Shown here: in pieces, positions 1 to 5,967 of the stretch
Layout of the letters: the number at the start of each line of letters is the position of its first letter
Numbering within the stretch: position 1 is the first letter of the stretch
Source of the DNA: Acidobacteriota bacterium
Lineage (GTDB): Bacteria; Acidobacteriota; Terriglobia; Terriglobales; Acidobacteriaceae
Assembly (NCBI GenBank): GCA_021846065.1
Contig: JAJZCP010000027.1
Span: forward strand, 1 to 12,434
Reading direction: 5' to 3'
DNA length: 12,434 nucleotides
Program-made: the position numbers and the translations under genes
Notes under the pieces: model-generated
What the model saw: the letters and a program-made list of their open reading frames with translations, nothing else
Database searches by the model: none
Told to the model about the DNA's origin: nothing

Positions 1-656
1 AGGCCATCATCGCGGAGATCAAAAAAGCATCGCCATCCAAAGGTCTGATTCGAGAAGATTTTGACCCAGCCTGGCTAGCTGCGCGTTATGCCTCCGGCGG
101 AGCAGCCGCGCTTTCCGTCCTCACCGACGAACCGTATTTCCAGGGCAATCTGCGCAATCTGGAGATCGCCTCTGCCAACACCACCCTGCCCTGCCTGCGC
201 AAGGACTTCATGCTCGATCCTTACCAGATCGTCGAAGCCCGCGCTCACGCCGCCGATGCCATCCTGCTCATCGCCGCCGCACTCGATGACGCCACGCTTC
301 TCACCCTGGCCCGCGCTGCTCACGCCGCTGGACTCGATGTTCTTGCCGAGGTCCACGACCGCGCCGAGTTGGAGCGCGTGCTGGCCATGTCCGAGCCGCC
401 CGATGCCATCGGCGTCAACAACCGCGACCTGCGCACCTTCGAGGTCCGCCTCGAAACCTCACTCCATCTCGTCCAGCTCATCCCCTCCAGCGTCGTGCGC
501 GTGGCCGAAAGCGGCATCGCCAGCGGCGCGGAGATTGCCCAGCTTCGCCGTGCCGGATTCGACGCTTTTCTCATCGGCGAAAGCCTCATGCGCGCCGACG
601 ACCCCGGTGCTGCGCTTGCCGCGCTGCTCGCCCAGGCGGAATCCCTTCTGCCATGA
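1..656 (+). CDS. trpC: Indole-3-glycerol-phosphate synthase (5' truncated by window edge)
   Basis: TrpC closes the indole ring: it converts carboxyphenylamino-deoxyribulose-5-phosphate to indole-3-glycerol phosphate in cytosolic tryptophan synthesis. The reading frame is open from the first bases (codons from position 3) and ends at TGA 654-656, giving 217 visible residues of a family usually about 260 long, so roughly the first 45 are outside. Recognisable (beta/alpha)8-barrel motifs in order are [11 protein letters not shown] near the start, with the active-site Glu and Lys; [14 protein letters not shown], whose Lys (codon 201-203) is the family's general acid; [12 protein letters not shown]; and VAESGI close to the end. 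No motif is broken. trpF begins 25 bp downstream, consistent with one operon and consecutive pathway steps. The ATG internal to this frame at 210 is not the start, since conserved barrel sequence continues upstream of it. Confidence 0.96.
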   Translation, partial: AIIAEIKKASPSKGLIREDFDPAWLAARYASGGAAALSVLTDEPYFQGNLRNLEIASANTTLPCLRKDFMLDPYQIVEARAHAADAILLIAAALDDATLLTLARAAHAAGLDVLAEVHDRAELERVLAMSEPPDAIGVNNRDLRTFEVRLETSLHLVQLIPSSVVRVAESGIASGAEIAQLRRAGFDAFLIGESLMRADDPGAALAALLAQAESLLP

Positions 657-685
657 ATGTTGCTGCCATGAGCCTGCCGCGATGA
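653..685 (+). other. 10-codon mini-ORF bridging trpC stop and trpF start
   Basis: An ATG at 653-655 overlaps the trpC TGA (ATGA), and after 10 codons its own TGA at 683-685 overlaps the trpF ATG at 682-684 (again ATGA). Neither trpF nor this mini-ORF has a clear Shine-Dalgarno sequence. The arrangement could pass terminating ribosomes from trpC to trpF by two reinitiation steps. The peptide ([10 protein letters not shown]) resembles nothing known, and the arrangement may be chance: the segment contains a short repeat, CTGCCATGA at 648-656 and 663-671. Confidence 0.25.
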
Positions 686-1356
686 GCCTCTGGATCAAAA
701 TCTGCGGCAACACCCGCATCGAAGACGCTCTGGCCGCCGCCGAGGCCGGTGCCGATGCCGTCGGGTTTGTCTTTGCTCCCAGTCCGCGTCAGGCAAAGAT
801 AGAGACAGTCGCCGCAATCACTCCCTTGCTTCCCAGTCGCGTTGAATCCATCGGCGTCTTCGTGCAAACCGCGGACGACGAAATTGCCACCATCGTGGAC
901 CGCTGCCGCCTGACCGGCGTCCAGTTGCATCGCGACGCCGATCCATCCCAGTCAGAATCCGCTCACTTCCTCCGCGCGCGTTTTGGCGCCCATCTGCGCA
1001 TCCTCCGCGTCGTCCACTACGGCCCCCACGCTGCCGCGCAGATGGCTGCCATCGCTGCCGATGGCGTCACCGATGCTGTCCTCATCGACACCCGCATCGG
1101 CAACATCGTCGGCGGAACCGGCGTCGCCTTCGACTGGCAGCAAGCCGCGCAAAGCATCTTTTCCGGACAGGAAAAACCTCGCCTGATCGCCGCCGGCGGC
1201 ATCAAGCCAGAGAACGTCGCCGAAGCCATCATGCTGCTTCGCCCCTGGGGCGTCGATGTGGCCAGCGGCGTCGAAGCGCGCCCCGGCATCAAAGACCACC
1301 AGCGCGTCCGCGATTTCATCCGGCTCGCTCGCCTGGCCGCCGCACAGCCCCATTGA
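682..1356 (+). CDS. trpF: Phosphoribosylanthranilate isomerase
   Basis: TrpF catalyses the Amadori rearrangement of phosphoribosylanthranilate to the substrate of TrpC, the step just before the gene upstream. The 224-residue product has the usual family length and motifs: KICGN at residues 6-10 with catalytic Cys8; DAVGFVFAPSPRQ at 25-37; VQLH at 80-83; LIDT at 134-137 with catalytic Asp136; the phosphate-binding GGTG at 144-147; AGGI at 171-174; and DVASGVE at 192-198. The start at 682 is the only methionine in frame that places the KICG strand at the N-terminus; the frame stays open far upstream only as a shadow of trpC. No good ribosome-binding site precedes it, so translation is probably coupled to the upstream genes. 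The 116 bp after its stop hold no convincing promoter or terminator. Confidence 0.97.
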   Translation: MSLWIKICGNTRIEDALAAAEAGADAVGFVFAPSPRQAKIETVAAITPLLPSRVESIGVFVQTADDEIATIVDRCRLTGVQLHRDADPSQSESAHFLRARFGAHLRILRVVHYGPHAAAQMAAIAADGVTDAVLIDTRIGNIVGGTGVAFDWQQAAQSIFSGQEKPRLIAAGGIKPENVAEAIMLLRPWGVDVASGVEARPGIKDHQRVRDFIRLARLAAAQPH

Positions 1357-1472
1357 ATCTCCTGCATCCAATAATGTGTCTTTAGGGTAAAGTGGACCGC
1401 AGCCCGGAAAGCTGCGCTCGTTTGAGCTGTTTTCACGCTTCGACAGCCAGACCCACACAGGAGATATTCAGC

Positions 1473-3203
1473 ATGCCCATCGGTCCCTTCAAGCGCCTCG
1501 CCATCACCATCGCCGGAGCCGTTTCACTGGGAAGCTACGAAGCCGGAGCGCTCTATGAACTGCTGGAGGCCATTCGCCAGCACAACCTCAAAGTCGAGCA
1601 GGACCAGGACGGACAACCCATCTATCTGGATGTACTCACCGGAGCCTCTGCCGGCGGCATGACGGCCACCATCCTCACCCAAAAACTGCTCTTCGACGGA
1701 CCGTCCTTTGTCGATACCCTGGGCAATCCAGCGCCCTGGAACAACCCTCTCTACGAAACCTGGGTGCAGCGCATCACCCTCGCCGACCTGCTCGATACCA
1801 CGGATGCGCCTATCGCCGACGGCGGCGATCCTGCCCTGCTTTCGCTGCTCTCCTCGCAGTTGATTGAGACCATCGCTCGCGAAAAGCTGCTCAGCGACGT
1901 TCAAAATGACGAGATCGTCGATCACGGCCCACACGCAGCCATTCATCCTCTCACCGGCGAAATCCGCCTCGGCATGGCGCTCACCAACCTCACCGGAGTC
2001 AACTACGGCCTGCCCATGATCGGTGGCGGCGAGTTTCTCTACACCCGCTTTGAAGACTCCATCCGGCGCACTCTCACGCGCTCAGACCGCACCCTGGCCA
2101 CCTGGAAGGACGTTGCCGCCGCGGCCGTCGCCAGCGGCGCTTTTCCTGTCGCCTTCCGCACCAAAGACCTCACCCGCACCCTCGCCGACTACGCCGCCGA
2201 CAAGCCCCTGGGATGGACCGACGGCAGCCGCACCTTCAACTACTCCGACGGCGGCATCCTCCAGAATCAGCCCCTCGGCATGGCCAAGCAGCTCATGGAC
2301 GACGCCGACGGACATCAGCACTCCGAAAACCGCTTTTACCTCTTCGTCTCACCCAATCCCATGAGCGACCAGAGCGACCCCACGCTGAACGAAAACAACG
2401 TCAACATGGTCCGCGTTCTGGGCCGCATCGGATCGGTTTACATGGGCCAGGCCATGTTCCAGGATTGGGTCGAAGCCGACACCATCAACACCCGCGTCGC
2501 ACAGCTTGATGCGCAGGCCCAACAACTTGCCCAGGCCATCGCCTCCGGCCAGATTGCCTCCGATCAGCTTGCCACTCGACGCGCCAGCCATGAAACCCTG
2601 CTCGACCTGCTCTACAACACCCAGCCCAGCGACGAATCTCGCGCCCAGGCCACCGAACGCCTCAGCCGTCAGTTCGCCGCCGAGTTGCAGCTTGTCGGTG
2701 GCGCGCAGTCCGAAGCCGGCCAAACCCTGCTCTCCGGCATCCACCTGCTGGAGAAATCCGCAGGCCTCAGCGAGCTTGACTACATGGAGATCTACGGCGT
2801 CGTCATCGATCCCGGCAAGCTCGCCGGCGCTGGCATCGCTGCCTTCGTTGGATTCTTCGACGAACGCTATCGCCGCCACGACTACGAGTGCGGTCGCGAA
2901 CAGGTGCAGAATCTCATCCGGCAACTGAACGCGGACGTCAACACAGACGGCCGACCCCAGCTCGGACCCATCCACTACACCGCCGTGCCCGTTGATATCG
3001 ACCACTCCCTCGACGGCCTGCACCTCAACCAGATCAGCCGGGACGACATCCAAACCCTGAAAGACGGGCTGACGCGCCGCATGAACCAGATCCTCACCCA
3101 CGAGCTGCTGAACCCAGTCGAGCGCTATCCCGCGCAGTGGGGTGCCGACCTTGCCCTCGGCGTCCTGCTCCACTGGGAGTTCAGTCGCGATGTTCAGGGC
3201 TGA
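1473..3203 (+). CDS. Patatin-like phospholipase family protein
   Basis: This is predicted to be a patatin-fold acyl hydrolase using a Ser-Asp dyad on lipid ester substrates; the actual substrate cannot be told. It has 576 residues. The N-terminal segment LAITIAGAVSLGSYEAGAL (9-27) occupies the oxyanion-hole position, GASAGG (57-62) is the nucleophile elbow with Ser59, and SDGG (258-261) supplies the catalytic Asp259. The canonical patatin DGGGxRG is changed, with no arginine in this loop. A helical, Gln/Ala-rich insert lies around residues 341-410, beyond the catalytic core, and the C-terminal third is unrecognised. No signal peptide is evident; the hydrophobic N-terminal stretch is the first core strand. 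The start at 1473 has a strong AGGAGA (1459-1464) eight bases upstream; an earlier ATG at 1392 would add residues that do not look native. It follows trpF by 116 bp and its 3' end overlaps a small opposing gene. Confidence 0.88.
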   Translation: MPIGPFKRLAITIAGAVSLGSYEAGALYELLEAIRQHNLKVEQDQDGQPIYLDVLTGASAGGMTATILTQKLLFDGPSFVDTLGNPAPWNNPLYETWVQRITLADLLDTTDAPIADGGDPALLSLLSSQLIETIAREKLLSDVQNDEIVDHGPHAAIHPLTGEIRLGMALTNLTGVNYGLPMIGGGEFLYTRFEDSIRRTLTRSDRTLATWKDVAAAAVASGAFPVAFRTKDLTRTLADYAADKPLGWTDGSRTFNYSDGGILQNQPLGMAKQLMDDADGHQHSENRFYLFVSPNPMSDQSDPTLNENNVNMVRVLGRIGSVYMGQAMFQDWVEADTINTRVAQLDAQAQQLAQAIASGQIASDQLATRRASHETLLDLLYNTQPSDESRAQATERLSRQFAAELQLVGGAQSEAGQTLLSGIHLLEKSAGLSELDYMEIYGVVIDPGKLAGAGIAAFVGFFDERYRRHDYECGREQVQNLIRQLNADVNTDGRPQLGPIHYTAVPVDIDHSLDGLHLNQISRDDIQTLKDGLTRRMNQILTHELLNPVERYPAQWGADLALGVLLHWEFSRDVQG

Positions 3204-3393
3204 GCGCTTCCCCAAAACGCAGCGCGCGGATGCGGTCCATCGCACTGCCCAGATGGTCCGGTCCGCCATGCCCTGCCGGACCAAGCGACGCCAGACCAAC
3301 CTCGATCAGATGGCGCAAAAAATCGCCCACGGCAATCCCGCGCTGCTCTGCCTGACGCTGCACCTGTGGAGAGACTTCAACGGAAACCTGCAT
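3181..3393 (-). CDS. Small VapB-like antitoxin-type protein, orphan
   Basis: A 70-residue product starting MQVSVEVSPQVQRQAEQRGI, followed by GDFLRHLIEVGL and, at 51-58, AMDRIRALR. A short N-terminal beta strand, an amphipathic helix with a QRG turn, and a late DRIRALR helix are the layout I associate with small VapB/DUF-type antitoxin-like proteins in Acidobacteria and Cyanobacteria, so the protein could be a DNA-binding or toxin-neutralising protein. The ATG at 3393 is preceded by GAGG with eight bases of spacing. The last 23 bp overlap the 3' end of the patatin gene on the other strand. No toxin gene (PIN, RelE or similar) lies next to it, so it is an orphan or a relic. It is divergent from the gene at 3526. 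Family assignment is by pattern only; it could still be a spurious ORF in GC-rich DNA. Confidence 0.55.
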   Translation of the reverse strand: MQVSVEVSPQVQRQAEQRGIAVGDFLRHLIEVGLASLGPAGHGGPDHLGSAMDRIRALRFGEALSPEHRD

Positions 3394-3413
3394 GAAACAC
3401 GCCTCACGCTCAG

Positions 3414-3442
3414 TTCATCGGAAGTCTTCCGAAAATGTTCAA
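3414..3442 (-). promoter_or_regulatory. Possible promoter and operator of the antitoxin-like gene
   Basis: A 15-bp inverted repeat, TCGGAAGTCTTCCGA (3418-3432), has seven-base arms around one central base and ends 24 bp before the start codon at 3393. On the minus strand it lies between a TTGAAC box (3442-3437) and a poor -10-like GATGAA (3419-3414) spaced by 17 bp. A dyad between -35 and -10 is the usual place for autorepression by antitoxin-like proteins. The inverted repeat is certain; the promoter boxes are weak and the regulatory role is inference. Confidence 0.35.
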
Positions 3443-3445
3443 TGC

Positions 3446-3480
3446 GCTGCACATTTTTTGAGACGTCTTCATTTTGCAGC
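3446..3480. promoter_or_regulatory. Nested dyad in the divergent intergenic region
   Basis: GCTGCA (3446-3451) and TGCAGC (3475-3480) form a perfect six-base inverted repeat. The AT-rich 23 bp between them contain the eight-base palindrome AGACGTCT (3461-3468), centred almost on the same axis. The stretch is much richer in A and T than the genes around it, as expected of a control region between divergent genes. It could bind a dimeric regulator; no family is recognisable. Confidence 0.35.
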
Positions 3481-3489
3481 CCGCCGCTC

Positions 3490-3508
3490 TTGCCGCCCAT
3501 CCCGGCAA
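3490..3508. promoter_or_regulatory. Inverted repeat just upstream of the 127-residue gene
   Basis: TTGCCG (3490-3495) and CGGCAA (3503-3508) are perfect complements around a seven-base spacer and end 17 bp before the ATG at 3526. In RNA this would be a small hairpin at the leader of the gene; in DNA it could be an operator half-pair. It is short enough to arise by chance. Confidence 0.3.
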
Positions 3509-3525
3509 ACAGGTACGCTGAGTGT

Positions 3526-3909
3526 ATGTATGAGGACTTCAAGGTAACCGATCGCTGGACAGGTGCCGAGCTGCACTGCCGATGGAAGGCCAACATCGTC
3601 GCCATCGCCACCCGTCACGCCGACGCCGTCGATATTCGCTTTGATGTCAACGGCAAACCCATGTGGATCGCCATGCCCTGCAACGCCTGGGTCGAGCAGA
3701 AGAAGCGCACCGGCAAGATCATCACCGATGCCCTTGCCGCGCAAACCGCCGGACATTACCTGAAATCCAACATTGAAGACGGAGCCGACCCCAGCCGCGA
3801 GATGTTCACCATGAGCACCGATGAGGTGCTGGAACACCTGAACGCCGTCCTCAACGAAGCAACCGAAGCCGGCGGCGTGCCCACCCTGCCGCTTTCGCCC
3901 TTCGCCTGA
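3526..3909 (+). CDS. Conserved-looking hypothetical protein, 127 residues
   Basis: I do not recognise a named family. The protein begins MYEDFKVTDRWTGAELHCRW and reads like a real soluble protein: alternating hydrophobic strands (ANIVAIATR, AVDIRFDVNG, PMWIAMP) suggest a small beta-rich N-terminal half. Helices follow (NAWVEQKKRTGKIITDALAAQTAGHYLK at 53-80 and STDEVLEHLNAVLNEA at 97-112), and the tail is Pro-rich. There is no signal peptide or membrane segment. Two cysteines (18 and 52) are present but form no metal-binding motif. The start is chosen where protein-like composition begins; the same frame is open back to 3142, but that part is low-complexity and lies over the patatin 3' end and the opposing small gene. 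The ribosome-binding site is weak. It is divergent from the antitoxin-like gene and convergent with the ribosomal operon. Confidence 0.75.
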   Translation: MYEDFKVTDRWTGAELHCRWKANIVAIATRHADAVDIRFDVNGKPMWIAMPCNAWVEQKKRTGKIITDALAAQTAGHYLKSNIEDGADPSREMFTMSTDEVLEHLNAVLNEATEAGGVPTLPLSPFA

Positions 3910-3985
3910 ACACGCAGCCGTCGCCGTTCATTTCTGGGAGCGCCGATCATTCTCCGGACGACTGATCTGCCGCTACATACGGAAA

Positions 3986-4015
3986 AGGCTAAGGCGCAGA
4001 GTTGCGCCTTAGCCT
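3986..4015 (-). terminator. Intrinsic terminator of the ribosomal-protein operon
   Basis: AGGCTAAGGCGCA (3986-3998) and TGCGCCTTAGCCT (4003-4015) form a perfect 13-bp stem with a four-base loop. Read on the minus strand the stem runs directly into TTTTCC, a short U-tract, as expected for Rho-independent termination downstream of rplQ. On the plus strand GAGATTCC follows, so termination of the convergent 127-residue gene would be weaker, though the stem could block both transcripts. Confidence 0.85.
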
Positions 4016-4042
4016 GAGATTCCATCCGGAAACAAAGCGGCT

Positions 4043-4079
4043 GCGATACATCTCCCGCAGAAAACCGCGGGCGTATCGC
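4043..4079 (-). terminator. Second hairpin directly after rplQ
   Basis: GCGATAC (4043-4049) pairs with GTATCGC (4073-4079), and inside it CCCGC (4054-4058) pairs with GCGGG (4067-4071) around an eight-base loop; a small asymmetric bulge separates the two helices. On the minus strand it starts 17 bases after the rplQ stop and is followed by AGCCGCTTTGTTTCC, which is only a loose U-rich tract. It may be a first, weaker terminator or a structure protecting the 3' end of the mRNA. Confidence 0.5.
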
Positions 4080-4095
4080 CGTCGCCTTGAGAGCG

Positions 4096-4572
4096 TTACG
4101 CAGCGGCGTCTTCGCCGCCCGCTTCGCCCTTCTGCTTTTCCATTTCGGCTTCCAGCTCGGCGCGTTTCTTCGCCTTGCGGTCCACGCTCTTCTGCCGCTT
4201 TTCGTCCAGTTGCTTCTCGGCTCCCAACAGTTCGATGAACGCCTTCTCGGCACCATCGCCCTTCTGGAATCCAGCCTTGACGATGCGCAGATAGCCGCCC
4301 TGCCGGTCGCCATAACGCGGCGCGACCGTCTCAAACAGACGCGTCACCGACTCGTCCGTCATCAGAAACGCCAGCGCCTGACGGCGTGCGTGCAGATCGC
4401 CCTTCTTGCCCAGCGTAATCATCTTTTCCACCAGAGGCCGCACAGCCTTGGCCTTGGCGACAGTGGTTTCAACGCGATCCTCGACGATCACCGAGGTCAC
4501 CAGGTTGCGCAGCAGCGCGCGACGATGGCTCGTGTTGCGTCCCAGTTTGTATCCTGCATTCCGATGGCGCAT
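4096..4572 (-). CDS. rplQ: 50S ribosomal protein L17
   Basis: L17 is a large-subunit protein near the peptide exit tunnel. The start [20 protein letters not shown] is the family signature, followed by [23 protein letters not shown] and the [17 protein letters not shown] segment at 92-108. The core ends near residue 117; the remaining 41 residues, with many Lys, Glu and Arg and ending GGEDAAA, are a charged, probably helical tail seen as variable extensions in this family. The ATG at 4572 is fixed by the signature. It is the last gene of the operon, 138 bp after rpoA, with 13-bp purine-rich tandem repeats ending six bases before the start and two hairpins after the stop. Confidence 0.98.
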   Translation of the reverse strand: MRHRNAGYKLGRNTSHRRALLRNLVTSVIVEDRVETTVAKAKAVRPLVEKMITLGKKGDLHARRQALAFLMTDESVTRLFETVAPRYGDRQGGYLRIVKAGFQKGDGAEKAFIELLGAEKQLDEKRQKSVDRKAKKRAELEAEMEKQKGEAGGEDAAA

Positions 4573-4578
4573 AGTGTT

Positions 4579-4630
4579 GCTCTCTTTCCCAAATATCTTT
4601 CCGGATTCTTTTCCCGGAATCTCTTTCCGG
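4579..4630 (-). repeat. Four tandem 13-bp purine-rich repeats in the rplQ leader
   Basis: Read on the minus strand the units are CCGGAAAGAGATT, CCGGGAAAAGAAT, CCGGAAAGATATT and TGGGAAAGAGAGC, head to tail with no spacers. Units 1 and 3 differ at one base, units 1 and 2 at three, and unit 4 at four. The last unit ends six bases before the rplQ ATG and its GGGAAAGAGAG probably serves as the ribosome-binding region, so each unit resembles a repeated weak Shine-Dalgarno sequence. Confidence 0.75.
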
Positions 4631-4637
4631 ATATCGC

Positions 4638-4661
4638 GGACAGGGCAATCTGCCCACGTCC
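4638..4661 (-). other. Hairpin in rpoA-rplQ spacer (inner)
   Basis: GGGCA (4643-4647) pairs with TGCCC (4651-4655) over a three-base loop, and the helix continues across a small bulge with GGAC (4638-4641) to GTCC (4658-4661). It lies between the rpoA-proximal hairpin and the 13-bp repeats. No U-tract follows on the minus strand, so a role in mRNA stability or processing is likelier than termination. Confidence 0.5.
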
Positions 4662-4672
4662 CTCAACTTGCA

Positions 4673-4699
4673 GCGGCTGCCGATCCCATCCGCAGCCGC
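4673..4699 (-). other. Hairpin directly downstream of rpoA
   Basis: GCGGCTGC (4673-4680) and GCAGCCGC (4692-4699) form a perfect eight-base GC-rich stem with an 11-base loop, starting 11 bases after the rpoA stop on the minus strand. There is no U-tract. An intercistronic stabilising or processing structure is the likeliest reading. Confidence 0.55.
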
Positions 4700-4710
4700 C
4701 CAATCCGCAG

Positions 4711-5805
4711 TTAGAAGTTCTCCGTCTCCGTATCCAGTTGCAGATCCACGGAGTCCAGCAGATCGTCCTCGTCGTCGAAGCGACCAAAGCCCGCCGCCAG
4801 CGCCGCCGAAGGCAGAATGCTCGTCGGTCCCGGAATCGCGTTGCCCTGATCGTCGATCCTCATGCCCAACGAAAGGCCCATCTGCGCCAGGATTTCCTTG
4901 ATCTCGTTCAGGCTCTTGCGACCAAAGTTCTTGGTCTTCAGCATCTCCGCTTCGGTCTTCTGGATCAGCTCGGCGATCGTCTGGATGTTGGCGTTCTTCA
5001 GGCAGTTGTAGCTGCGCACGGAAAGCTCCAGCTCCTCCACCGAACGGTTCAGGTTCTCGTTGCGCAGCAGCAGTCCGCTGCCGTCCCCATGACCCTCGGC
5101 ATCCAGCTCTTCCTCAAAGTTGATGAAGATGCTCATGTGATCCTTCAACAGCTTTGCCGCCAGGCCCAGCGCATCCGCAGGAGCCACAGCGCCGTTGGTC
5201 CATATCTCCAGAGTCAGCTTGTCGTAGTCGGTGATCTGGCCCAGGCGCGCTGCCTCGACAAGATAATTCACACGGCGCACCGGCGAGTGCACCGAATCCA
5301 CCGGGATGAAACCAATACCAAGATCGGAGTCGTAGTTCTTGTCCGCCGAAACATAGCCGCGCCCGCGCTTCAGACGCATCTCCATGTCCAGATGGCCGCC
5401 TTCGGAGACGGTCGCAATATAGACATCCTTGTCCAGAATCTCCACATCGCCGTCTGCCTCGATCATGCCCGAGGTCACAACACCCGGCTGATCGGCGCGC
5501 AGATACAGCGCCTTCGGGCCTTCGCCGTTCAGCTTGAATGGAACCTGCTTCAGATTCAGGATAATGTCCGTCGCGTCCTCGACAACGCCGGTAATCGACT
5601 GGAACTCGTGCAGCACGTCTTCGATGCGCACGGCCGTCACGGCAGCTCCCTCGATCGAGCTAAGCAGCGTGCGCCGCAAAGCATTGCCGATGGTGGTGCC
5701 AAAGCCGCGCTCAAAGGGCTGCGCGCTGAACTTGCCATATTTCTCGGTCAGCGTCTCCGATTCCACTGCAAGACGCTTCGGTTTCTGAAATCCTCTCCAC
5801 AACAT
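4711..5805 (-). CDS. rpoA: DNA-directed RNA polymerase subunit alpha
   Basis: The alpha subunit dimerises to scaffold RNA polymerase assembly, and its C-terminal domain contacts UP elements and activators. The N-terminal domain spans about 1-235 with [15 protein letters not shown] (31-45), [10 protein letters not shown] and KGPKAL-like strand segments. The C-terminal domain, about 255-312, carries RSYNCLK (264-270) and [10 protein letters not shown] (293-302), keeping the Arg, Asn, Gly, Lys and Ser positions used for DNA contact in Escherichia coli. The last 50 residues form an extra linker plus acidic tail ([12 protein letters not shown]). The ATG at 5805 gives [12 protein letters not shown], the form I recall for related phyla, with a purine-rich GGGAAAAGAGA upstream. 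A TTG at 5865 after AAGGAG would add 20 basic residues in frame and is the alternative start. Flanked by rpsD (162 bp) and rplQ (138 bp). Confidence 0.98.
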   Translation of the reverse strand: MLWRGFQKPKRLAVESETLTEKYGKFSAQPFERGFGTTIGNALRRTLLSSIEGAAVTAVRIEDVLHEFQSITGVVEDATDIILNLKQVPFKLNGEGPKALYLRADQPGVVTSGMIEADGDVEILDKDVYIATVSEGGHLDMEMRLKRGRGYVSADKNYDSDLGIGFIPVDSVHSPVRRVNYLVEAARLGQITDYDKLTLEIWTNGAVAPADALGLAAKLLKDHMSIFINFEEELDAEGHGDGSGLLLRNENLNRSVEELELSVRSYNCLKNANIQTIAELIQKTEAEMLKTKNFGRKSLNEIKEILAQMGLSLGMRIDDQGNAIPGPTSILPSAALAAGFGRFDDEDDLLDSVDLQLDTETENF

Positions 5806-5936
5806 ATGCTTTCTCTTTTCCCGCGCGGCAGGTGCGTCGCGATGCATTTTGCGGCGGCCGCGCAAGTTCTCCTTCGTTTGGAATGGCCCGGACGCTCAGG
5901 CTGCAAGCGACCAGGGTGCTGCGAACAACAAGCTGC

Positions 5937-5961
5937 GGCGGAGCGCACAAGGCGCTCCGCC
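5937..5961 (-). other. Hairpin directly downstream of rpsD
   Basis: GGCGGAGCGC (5937-5946) and GCGCTCCGCC (5952-5961) make a perfect ten-base GC-rich stem with a five-base loop, beginning six bases after the rpsD stop on the minus strand. What follows (GCAGCTTGTTGTTC) is not a proper U-tract and rpoA must be transcribed through it. It may tune the rpsD to rpoA ratio by partial termination, or act in mRNA processing. Confidence 0.6.
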
Positions 5962-5967
5962 ACGATC

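Noticed and set aside
88..681. Upstream extension of the trpF frame across trpC
   Set aside because: The translated part is Pro/Ser/Arg-rich shadow sequence of trpC; TrpF homology begins at the ATG at 682.
1353..1393. TTGAAT, AATAAT and TAAAGT boxes upstream of the patatin gene as a promoter
   Set aside because: No pair of boxes has 16-18 bp spacing; TTGAAT to AATAAT is only 11 bp apart.
1398..1416. CGCAGC/GCTGCG inverted repeat after trpF as a terminator
   Set aside because: The stem is only six pairs and is not followed directly by a U-tract, so it does not meet the usual criteria for an intrinsic terminator.
2349..3299. A 316-codon minus-strand frame antisense to the patatin gene
   Set aside because: It mirrors the codon pattern of the patatin gene, shows no family motif, and the patatin reading has catalytic residues and a strong ribosome-binding site.
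3142..3525. N-terminal extension of the 127-residue protein (255 residues in total)
   Set aside because: The added part overlaps the patatin 3' end and the opposing small gene, and does not look like protein; composition becomes protein-like only from 3526.
4579..4630. CRISPR-like array
   Set aside because: The 13-bp units are contiguous, with no unique spacers, and there are no cas genes in the window.
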